Positions 36,556 to 43,578 of a stretch of DNA of 64,000 nt are shown one piece after another. Source of the stretch: CAZMNY01 sp964567745 (lineage in GTDB: Bacteria; Planctomycetota; Planctomycetia; Pirellulales; Pirellulaceae); the NCBI GenBank assembly GCA_964567745.1, contig CAZMNY010000006.1, positions 62,001 to 126,000 on the forward strand. Reading direction: 5' to 3'. Each line of letters opens with the position of its first letter. Position 1 is the stretch's first letter. The position numbers were made by a program, and so were the translations under genes. Under the pieces are notes generated by a model, which worked only from the letters and a program-made list of their open reading frames with translations, ran no database searches and was not told the DNA's origin.

Positions 36556-36765
36556 GGCGCGGTTGGGATGTGGAACGCGAATATGGCGCGAACGGTTCCA
36601 GATCCCTTCCGAGACCGGTCCGAAACCAATCCTAGGGCGTTGCCCATAGGCTACGTTGAGGTAGGCCCTTGGCCGACAGGTGCGCGGGGCGGCGCGGGTT
36701 GGGATGTGAGTGGCGCTAGCGATTCCAAATCCGTTCCGAAATTGGTCCAAATCCGTAAACGCCCT
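36556..36765. repeat. Pair of diverged direct repeats in 36488-36877 gap
   Basis: Two copies, about 36556-36641 and 36691-36765, share ggcgcgg-ttgggatgtg at the left. A second shared block follows the pattern nttccanatccnttccga, then ggtcc, then aaa. Copy 2 ends in acgcc where copy 1 ends in gggcgtt. Between them lies the 36635-36679 element. Downstream, cgcacgcgccgccccgcgc (about 36793-36811) is roughly the inverse of gcgcggggcggcgcg near 36682. No coding frame is believable in the 390-base gap, which must also hold the promoter of the DUF1592-type gene. Confidence 0.6.
36635..36679. repeat. Dispersed repeat copy 2 (about 45 bp)
   Basis: The reverse complement of gggcgttgcccataggctac...ggccgacag matches the 15902-15944 element with only a few changes. 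It lies between two diverged direct repeats. The minus-strand reading frame through it again gives YLNVAYGQRP, so small proteins predicted here are probably repeat artefacts. Confidence 0.75.
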
Positions 36766-36877
36766 ATTCACATCGCCATCCCATCCAGCCTCCGCACGCG
36801 CCGCCCCGCGCTCGACGGCCGTTGTCGATATAATGGCATGGTGTCCGATCCCGCGACGCCGACCGAGCGAAAGCAAT

Positions 36878-39442
36878 ATGCAGAAAACGATCATCTTCAT
36901 CGCGATCTTATTGACTGCGGTCGCAGTGTCTTGGGGCGAAGAATGCCCGCCGGCGGTTTCAGCATTCCTTGAGCAACACTGTTTCGATTGCCACAACGAT
37001 GTTGTCGCAAAAGGCGAGCTCGATCTCGCCAACTTGGGTTTCCATCTCGACGATGCCGCAAATCGTGAACGTTGGATCTTGATTTACGATCGAATCGCGA
37101 AACAGGAGATGCCGCCGGAGTCGGACGAGTTGCCGAGAGCTGAGCGAGCCGAGTTGCTCAAGACTCTGAGGCGCCCGCTTGCAGATGCCGATCGCGCGGA
37201 GATCTCAGCGCTCGGCCACGCCCCGATGAGGCGGCTTACGCAGACGGAATACGAAGACAATCTGCGCGATCTGCTCGCCTTGCCGAACCTCGACGTCGCT
37301 GACCTGTTGCCCGAGGACCGAAGTGTCGATGGCTTTAAGAAAGTCGCGAGCCTTCTGGAGATCTCGCGAGTGCAATTGGCTGGCTATCTCGATGCGTCCG
37401 GAGTGGCTCTTAGCGAAGCGGTGGCGTCTGGCGTGAAACCACCGAAGACAAGGAAGTGGCGATTCACTGGCACCGACCTCTTCTCCGCGCCCACCACGTA
37501 CGGCGGACGCGAGGCGATGTTTTTTACGAAGAATGGGCGGTGGAACGCAAACCCAAAATCGCAAGAGAAGGCGGCGAACGAGAACGACGATTCGCCACTC
37601 GAGCTGGCTCTGTTCCGTTCCGCTGCCTGGCCCTATTACGGATACCCGCGCGGCTTCTTGGCTGCACTTAGTGGCGAGTATAGAGTTCGCTTCTCGGCTC
37701 GGGCGGTGCGGCAGTTGCCCGGCTTTCGGATCGTTCCAGCTCATGATCCTTTGCCGATGAGTTTTCGAGCGAGACAGCCCTCGGGCCCCGACGTGTCGGG
37801 TGACGTTAGCGAGACCGGCGGTTGGATCGACTTGATGCCGAAGGCGAAAGTGTTCGAGACGACAATCCAGCTCAATACGGGAGAGACGTTTGAATACAGT
37901 TTGCTGGGACTACCCGTTCCGTTTATTCGCACTGACGGCGGATTCTATTACGACTTTCCGCCGATGCCGCCGGAAGGACATCGAGGCGCCGCGATCCAGT
38001 GGCTCGAAGTCGAAGGACCTCTCACACCGGAATCCTGGCCGCCGGAATCACACCGAGTGTTGTTTGGAGATCTACCGATCGCGCCGGCAACCGAACAAAA
38101 CGGCATTCCCGTCCGCGTTGTGTCTCGGCAGCCCAAACAGGACGCCGAACGACTACTTCGTCGTTTTGTGGAACGAGCGGCACGACGCCCACTCCCGGAA
38201 GATTCGCTCGACGTCTACCTAAAGCTCATACGCGACGACCTCAACACCGGCACCCCGTTCGCCGAGGCGATGTTAAAGGGCTATCAGGCACTGCTTTGCT
38301 CTGGCCATTTTCTTTTTCTGCGGGAGCCAACCAAGGGCGATACGTTGGCGCTCGCGTCCCGCCTTTCTCACCTGCTCTGGAATTCGCGACCAGATGAGGC
38401 CCTTTATCAAACAGCTCAAGATGGTTTGCTCGCAAAGACATCCGTCTTGAAAGCCGAGACCGATCGTCTTATCGCAGATCGGCGCTTCGATCGTTTCGTC
38501 GAGAACTTTACCGATCAATGGCTCAGCCTTAGCGATTTGAGGCGAGACATCCCCGACAGACGGCTCTATCCCGAGTATCGGAAGGACGACTACCTCGTCG
38601 ATTCAATGGAACGCGAGACGCGAGCATTTCTTAGGGCGATGATTCGGGACAACTTGCCCGCGTCGGTTTTGGTCGACGCGGACTTTGCGTTTCTCAACGA
38701 TCGACTGGCGGCTCACTATGGCCTGCCGCGAGAAGCCGGCTCGGCGATGCGGCGAGTGAAACTGCCGGATTGGAGCCCCTATGGCGGCTTGCTGACTCAA
38801 GCCTCGATCATGAAACTCACGAGTAACGGAACCACAACTTCGCCCGTTTTGCGCGGCGTTTGGGTGATGAAGAAACTGATGGGCGATCCGCCGCCCGCGC
38901 CGCCGAAAAGCGTGCCTGCCATTCAGCCAGACATTCGCGGCGCCACCACAATTCGCGAGACCTTGGCCAAACACACGGAGTCGGAATCGTGCGCCGCCTG
39001 CCATGCTCGATTCGATCCCGTCGGCTTCGCACTCGAGAACTTCGACGTCATGGGCGCCTGGCGAGATCGGTACCGCGGGCTTGAGCGAGGCGAGAAGATC
39101 ACGGGGATCGATCCGGGCGGTCACCCGTTTACCTATTTCATCGGCCCCCAAGTCGATTCGGCTGGAACGCTTCGCTCAGGCGAGATGTTCTCGGACGTGA
39201 TTGAACTGAAGCGAATCCTCAAAGCTGACCCGAGGCCGCTCGCGCGAAACCTTTTGCATCAGTTCGTCTTCTACGCCACCGGGTCGCATGTTCGCTTCTC
39301 CGAAAGAAGTGACATAGAGTCGATCCTCGACGACTGCGAGGCAAACGGGTACCGTGTCGGCGATTTGCTTCGAGCGACTATCTCTTCGGATTTGTTTGCC
39401 GGGATTCAAAGGCCGAGTTTGGTGGAGAAAAAATCGAAATGA
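36878..39442 (+). CDS. DUF1592/DUF1588/DUF1585 exported cytochrome protein
   Basis: From the ATG at 36878 the protein has 854 residues, with signal peptide IIFIAILLTAVAVSWG and an N-terminal heme motif CFDCH at 35-39. Domain order by family motifs: DUF1587 (MRRLTQTEYEDNLRDLLAL), a beta-rich segment, DUF1595 (RRFVERAARRPLPEDSLDVY), DUF1592 (ASRLSHLLWNSRPDEALYQ), DUF1588 (QASIMKLTSNGTTTSPVLRG and a second CAACHARFDPVGFALENFD) and DUF1585 (LARNLLHQFVFYATGSHVRF). The frame is open upstream to 36710 without a leader. The last four bases overlap the start of the DUF1552 gene, the usual partner. Function is unknown; export and heme binding follow from the motifs. Confidence 0.92.
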   Translation: MQKTIIFIAILLTAVAVSWGEECPPAVSAFLEQHCFDCHNDVVAKGELDLANLGFHLDDAANRERWILIYDRIAKQEMPPESDELPRAERAELLKTLRRPLADADRAEISALGHAPMRRLTQTEYEDNLRDLLALPNLDVADLLPEDRSVDGFKKVASLLEISRVQLAGYLDASGVALSEAVASGVKPPKTRKWRFTGTDLFSAPTTYGGREAMFFTKNGRWNANPKSQEKAANENDDSPLELALFRSAAWPYYGYPRGFLAALSGEYRVRFSARAVRQLPGFRIVPAHDPLPMSFRARQPSGPDVSGDVSETGGWIDLMPKAKVFETTIQLNTGETFEYSLLGLPVPFIRTDGGFYYDFPPMPPEGHRGAAIQWLEVEGPLTPESWPPESHRVLFGDLPIAPATEQNGIPVRVVSRQPKQDAERLLRRFVERAARRPLPEDSLDVYLKLIRDDLNTGTPFAEAMLKGYQALLCSGHFLFLREPTKGDTLALASRLSHLLWNSRPDEALYQTAQDGLLAKTSVLKAETDRLIADRRFDRFVENFTDQWLSLSDLRRDIPDRRLYPEYRKDDYLVDSMERETRAFLRAMIRDNLPASVLVDADFAFLNDRLAAHYGLPREAGSAMRRVKLPDWSPYGGLLTQASIMKLTSNGTTTSPVLRGVWVMKKLMGDPPPAPPKSVPAIQPDIRGATTIRETLAKHTESESCAACHARFDPVGFALENFDVMGAWRDRYRGLERGEKITGIDPGGHPFTYFIGPQVDSAGTLRSGEMFSDVIELKRILKADPRPLARNLLHQFVFYATGSHVRFSERSDIESILDDCEANGYRVGDLLRATISSDLFAGIQRPSLVEKKSK

Positions 39443-40728
39443 GTGTCTCATTCTCCAATCGTTCCGGCGTGTCACGGCGCCACTTTCTCCGCGGGCTCGG
39501 AGTCTGTCTCGCCTTGCCGTCGCTTGAGGTCCACGGAGACGATTCGACCGATCCGCCGAACCGGATGATTCTGATCTCGAACAACCTCGGAGTTCTTCCC
39601 TGGCAGTTCTTTCCGAAGAGTGACGGCTCGAATTACGCACTGTCGCCGTATCTAAAAGATCTGCAAGAATTCCGCGAGGACTTTAACGTCATAAGCGGAA
39701 TGTCACATCCGGCGGTTGCCGGCGGCCATTCGACGGAAAACTGTTTTCTGACCTCAGCCAAGGACCCGACCGGAAGCGGATTTCGCAACTCGATCTCGCT
39801 CGACCAATTCGCGGTCGAACAACTCGGCCAACAAACTCGATTCCCAACGTTGAATCTGGGCGTCAACATCGACAAGGCGAATCGCAGTCTTGCCTGGACC
39901 CGCGACGGCGCCCTGCTCCCTGCCGAAGAAAGTCCTTCCGCGCTCTTTCGAAAAATGTTCGTTCAAGGCGATCGCAACGAGGTCGCTCGGCGGCTGCATC
40001 GGCTACGAGAACGAGGCAGCATTCTCGACGCGGTCGGCGAGGACATGCGATTGTTCCAGCGCCAACTTGGCAAGTCGGATCGCAATCGAGTCGACCAATA
40101 TTTTTCTTCGCTGAGAGAACTCGAAACGCGATTGCAAGTCGCGGGCGAATGGGAGCAAAAACCAAAGCCGCAGACAGATCAGGCGGCACCCAAAGACATT
40201 CTCGACAAAGCCAAGTTCTTCGAGAAATTCGAGCTCATGCTGTCCATGGCAAGGCTCGCCTTAGAGACCGATTCAACTCGTATCGTGACGCTCATGGTCG
40301 ATGCCTTCGCGACGCCGGTCTTCGATGTTAGCGCAAAAGAGAGGTCACTCAACGGCTACCACAACTTGAGCCACCACGGTCAGGCTAAGGACAAGATCGC
40401 TCAGCTCGAACGGGTTGATCACCGACAAATGCAAGTCCTGCGCGGTCTGCTCAAAAACCTGGCAGCCGTATCGGATAGCGGATCGAATCTGCTGGAGCGA
40501 ACGATGGTGTTGTTCGGCAGCAACCTCGGCGACGCCAATGTCCACAACTGTACGAATCTGCCGATCTTGCTCGCGGGCGGAGGCCTTCGGCACGGTCGGC
40601 ACTTGGCATTTGACCGCAGCAACAATCGGCCGCTTTGCGACTTGTTCGTCACGATGCTGCAGAACCTGGGCGTCGAAACCGAGACCTTCGGTTCAAGCGA
40701 AGGCAACCTCAACGAGATCATCGCGTGA
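39439..40728 (+). CDS. DUF1552 family protein, Tat-exported
   Basis: A 429-residue protein with a twin-arginine leader SRRHFLRGLGVCLALPSLE at about 11-29, a ggtggag ribosome site, and a start inside the stop of the cytochrome gene (ATGA). DUF1552 is a distant analogue of DUF1501. Typical stretches are NRMILISNNLGVLPWQFFPK, FNVISGMSHPAVAGGHSTE, RDGALLPAEESPSALFRKMF, NGYHNLSHHGQAKDKIAQL and TMVLFGSNLGDANVHNCTNL. Length is normal. It always accompanies DUF1592-type cytochrome proteins in planctomycetes, so a joint periplasmic function is likely but undefined. Only 29 bases separate its stop from that of the convergent ThuA-like gene. Confidence 0.92.
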   Translation: MSVSFSNRSGVSRRHFLRGLGVCLALPSLEVHGDDSTDPPNRMILISNNLGVLPWQFFPKSDGSNYALSPYLKDLQEFREDFNVISGMSHPAVAGGHSTENCFLTSAKDPTGSGFRNSISLDQFAVEQLGQQTRFPTLNLGVNIDKANRSLAWTRDGALLPAEESPSALFRKMFVQGDRNEVARRLHRLRERGSILDAVGEDMRLFQRQLGKSDRNRVDQYFSSLRELETRLQVAGEWEQKPKPQTDQAAPKDILDKAKFFEKFELMLSMARLALETDSTRIVTLMVDAFATPVFDVSAKERSLNGYHNLSHHGQAKDKIAQLERVDHRQMQVLRGLLKNLAAVSDSGSNLLERTMVLFGSNLGDANVHNCTNLPILLAGGGLRHGRHLAFDRSNNRPLCDLFVTMLQNLGVETETFGSSEGNLNEIIA

Positions 40729-40757
40729 CGCGCCGGTGCGGCGCCCCAACGCGGATG

Positions 40758-41945
40758 CTACTTCTTCTTTTTCTTCGGTTTGCGAGCCGCGGGCGGTTTG
40801 GCGTCCGGGCCATAGAGATCGGGATGCGCCTTTTGAAGTTCCGCTTTTAGATAGGGTCGAAACGTGAGCGCGTTGTAAACCTTGCGCCTCATTTTCGGAT
40901 CGGCGACGCCGCCAAGTTTCGCGCCGACCGGCATGAGTCGACTCTCAAATCCGACGAGATCGGCAGGCTTGACGTTTTCGTAGTAGAGCGCGCCTGTCGT
41001 AAAGGGGCTCGGTTTGTAACCGCCGACGAGATCAACATCCAGGTCCGGCGTAATCTTGCTCTCGATGCCGCCGGCCCACAAGCAACTGTTGACGAAAAAC
41101 CGACGAGCGTCCTCGCTCAATAGATCTTCGGAGGCGCCAAAGGAGGAGTAAACAATCCGCGCGTCTTTCTGTTTGCCTGAGGGCGCAACGTACGAATCTC
41201 GCGTCCAACCGGCGGAGACGATCGGTTTCTCTTTGTTGATATCTTTACTAGCGCCGAATGTATTGAGCACTTGCAGGTCAAGGAGCGGAGTCGATCCGGC
41301 TGGCGGCTGCGACTTGTAGCCGCCGGAGTAGGCATGGATCTTCTGCACGCCCTTCAAAATCGGATGGTCCTTCGCACTGGATGTCGGAGTGATGCGACAC
41401 CCCATTCGATGGTTGCTTCCGTAGTGGCTCTGCCCGCGTTCTCTGTTCCAAGTATTCCCGAACACCTGCTCGCCCAAACCGCCCCGATAGTCGTCTCCGC
41501 CATAGTTGTAATTCAGCTTCGCCCATTTGCCTGACTGGCCATTGAAGCAGTGAGTCGACGTGCGAATGCCGACCGCCGGACCTCCACGCTCAAAATAATC
41601 GACGAGCATGTCGGCTTGGGCGTCGGGTAGTCTCATGAAGCGAGTAAAGAAGACGAGCAAGTCCGCGTTTCTCAGCGATTCCATACCCGGCACCGATTGG
41701 GCACCGGCTTTAATCGAACCATTTTCATCGACGCCAAACAGTACGGTGCAGCGGAAGCCGTGACGCTTGGCCAATATGCGAGCCAGTGCCGGGCAGCTTT
41801 GCTCAGAACGGTACTCGTGGTCATTGGCGATAAACACGATGTGTTTGCCTTTTCCGATCCCTTCCGTTCCCTGGTAGACAAGCGGTTCAGCCAACGTGGT
41901 TGTCGCCACGAGCAAGAGTGCCGTGATGGCGATGACAGGTCTCAT
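40758..41945 (-). CDS. ThuA-like secreted protein
   Basis: The ATG at 41945 (ggaga seven bases upstream) gives 395 residues with a signal peptide PVIAITALLLVATTTLA. The frame is open upstream to 42233, but that extension runs through a tandem repeat. A ThuA-like glutamine-amidotransferase fold is indicated by KHIVFIANDHEYRSEQSCPA, LLVFFTRFMRLPDAQADML, RGGPAVGIRTSTHCFNG and DHPILKGVQKIHAYSGGY. ThuA-like domains occur in sugar catabolism (trehalose utilisation) and as presumed sugar-binding or modifying modules; the cysteine nucleophile of true amidotransferases is not evident. The C-terminus is a lysine-rich tail (ARKPKKKKK). It is the last gene of the minus-strand cytochrome/DUF1501 group, 250 bases behind it. 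Confidence 0.85.
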   Translation of the reverse strand: MRPVIAITALLLVATTTLAEPLVYQGTEGIGKGKHIVFIANDHEYRSEQSCPALARILAKRHGFRCTVLFGVDENGSIKAGAQSVPGMESLRNADLLVFFTRFMRLPDAQADMLVDYFERGGPAVGIRTSTHCFNGQSGKWAKLNYNYGGDDYRGGLGEQVFGNTWNRERGQSHYGSNHRMGCRITPTSSAKDHPILKGVQKIHAYSGGYKSQPPAGSTPLLDLQVLNTFGASKDINKEKPIVSAGWTRDSYVAPSGKQKDARIVYSSFGASEDLLSEDARRFFVNSCLWAGGIESKITPDLDVDLVGGYKPSPFTTGALYYENVKPADLVGFESRLMPVGAKLGGVADPKMRRKVYNALTFRPYLKAELQKAHPDLYGPDAKPPAARKPKKKKK

Positions 41946-41970
41946 GGTTGTCTCCGATAGAAGAACCATT

Positions 41971-42040
41971 GTGTCGTGGTGGTTGTGTCGTGGTGGTTGT
42001 GTCGTGGTGGTTGTGTCGTGGTGGTTGTGTCGTGGTGGTT
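41971..42040. repeat. Tandem repeat, five perfect copies of a 14-bp unit
   Basis: The unit gtgtcgtggtggtt is repeated five times without a mismatch from 41971 to 42040. It lies 25 bases upstream of the ThuA-like start codon, between that gene and the DUF1501 gene (stop at 42196). The repeat is outside any believable reading frame, and 14 is not a multiple of three. Perfect copies imply recent slippage, so the copy number probably varies between strains. Not a CRISPR: there are no spacers. Confidence 0.95.
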
Positions 42041-42195
42041 GGAGATTGAATTGCCGATCGCGAACCGTCTCGTTCTCAACAGGTTCGATGGCAAACAGCA
42101 TTATGACTGGCGGCAGGACGCCGACAACCTCTGCCGCGGCCATGAAACTCGCAGCGATCGAAAAACCCCGGTCTTCCGCGCCCGCTAGCGGCAAA

Positions 42196-43572
42196 TCAGG
42201 CGAACAACTCGCGGACAACTTGGCCATGTACATCGGTCAGTCGGAAGTCACGTCCCGCGTAGCGGTAAGTCAGGCGTTCATGGTCGAGACCAATCGCATG
42301 CAGAATCGTCGCGTGCAGGTCGTGCAGGTGGACTTTGTTTTCGACGGCTTCATAACCGTGCTCGTCCGTCCGGCCCCACGTCATGCCGCCCTTGACGCCG
42401 CCGCCGGCCAGCCACGTCGTGTACCCTTTATGGTTGTGACCGCGACCATCCTGAGTCGGATCGTCCGGCGTCCGACCAAACTCGCCGCCCCAGACGACAA
42501 GCGTGTCGTCGAGCATACCGCGAACTTTGAGATCGTTTAGTAAAGCGGCCACCGGTTGATCAACTCGCTTTGCAGCTTGCGGCATCAGGCGCGACACGAA
42601 ACCGTGATGATCCCAGTCGGTATCGGTTAGCTCAATGAATCGCACCCCCGCCTCGGCAAACCGTCGAGCAAGCAGGCACTGACGCCCGAAGTTGTCGGTC
42701 GCCCCCTTGTCGATTCCGTAAGCGTCCAGAGTCGACTTCGTCTCGCCCGACAGATCCATCACTTGCGGCAAGTCTTTTTGCATGCGGAAGGCGAGTTCGA
42801 ACGATTCGATCACTCCCTCTAACTGCGAGTCGCCCGATTGCTCGGCAGCGAACCTTCGATTCATGGATTGGAGCAGATCGAGCTGCCGTCGCTGACCGGT
42901 GGCGGTTAGCCGCGGGCTCTCGAGGTTTCCGATTCGAGCCGCTTTAATATTCTTGCCAGCCTCGCCGATTGAAGTCGCTTGATACGCCGCCGGTAGAAAC
43001 GCGCTCGCGTAATAGCGACTGCCGCCCAGCGCCTTGAGCGGGTTGAGCGAGATGAAGCCGGGCAAGTTGTTGTTTTCCGATCCCAAACCGTACAGTACCC
43101 ACGAACCGATGCTGGGTCGAACAAATTGAAAGCTGCCCGTGTGCATTTGCTCAAGGGCTTGCGGATGGTTGTTGTTGTCCGTGTGCATGCTGTTGACGAT
43201 GCACAATTCGTCGGCCCGACCGGCCATGTGCGGAAACAGCTCGGACACCCAAGCCCCGCTATCGCCGTGCTGAGAGAACTTCCACTGCGAACCAAACAGT
43301 TTGCTGCCGTTGTTGCGTCCGGGTTTCAAGTTGTCGGCATTGAGTTTCGGCTTGTAATCGAAGCTCTCCATCTGCGACGGCCCGCCGCGCATGCAAAGAA
43401 AAATCACCCTCTTCGCCGTCGGCTGAAAATGCGGTTGCTTCGGAGCGAGCGGGCCCGCGTCCGCCTGCTCCTGGCAAAGACCGGCCAACGCCAACATGCC
43501 GAATCCGGCTGACGCCGATTTGAGGCAATCGCGGCGAGACAATAGCGCGCGGGGAGAGTTTGTGTTTGTCAT
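42196..43572 (-). CDS. DUF1501 family protein, Tat-exported
   Basis: A 458-residue protein with leader LLSRRDCLKSASAGFGMLAL at about 10-29. Family blocks are MRGGPSQMESFDYK, ELTDTDWDHHG, WGGEFGRTPDDPTQDGRGHN and DLHATILHAIGLDHERLTYR. It begins 6 bases after the stop of the cytochrome/DUF1549/DUF1553 gene, the tightest such pair here, so translation is probably coupled. The ThuA-like gene lies downstream across the 14-bp tandem repeat. The catalytic-looking residues match those of the 551 and 10412 paralogues. Activity is unknown. Confidence 0.92.
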   Translation of the reverse strand: MTNTNSPRALLSRRDCLKSASAGFGMLALAGLCQEQADAGPLAPKQPHFQPTAKRVIFLCMRGGPSQMESFDYKPKLNADNLKPGRNNGSKLFGSQWKFSQHGDSGAWVSELFPHMAGRADELCIVNSMHTDNNNHPQALEQMHTGSFQFVRPSIGSWVLYGLGSENNNLPGFISLNPLKALGGSRYYASAFLPAAYQATSIGEAGKNIKAARIGNLESPRLTATGQRRQLDLLQSMNRRFAAEQSGDSQLEGVIESFELAFRMQKDLPQVMDLSGETKSTLDAYGIDKGATDNFGRQCLLARRFAEAGVRFIELTDTDWDHHGFVSRLMPQAAKRVDQPVAALLNDLKVRGMLDDTLVVWGGEFGRTPDDPTQDGRGHNHKGYTTWLAGGGVKGGMTWGRTDEHGYEAVENKVHLHDLHATILHAIGLDHERLTYRYAGRDFRLTDVHGQVVRELFA

Positions 43573-43578
43573 TTCGAG

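Noticed and set aside
36466..37032. 188-residue minus-strand frame containing YLNVAYGQRP
   Set aside because: Spans the repeat region and the start of the DUF1592-type gene; the peptide comes from a dispersed DNA repeat.
41971..42040. CRISPR array
   Set aside because: Units are 14 bases, directly adjacent, with no spacers and no cas genes nearby; it is a simple tandem repeat.
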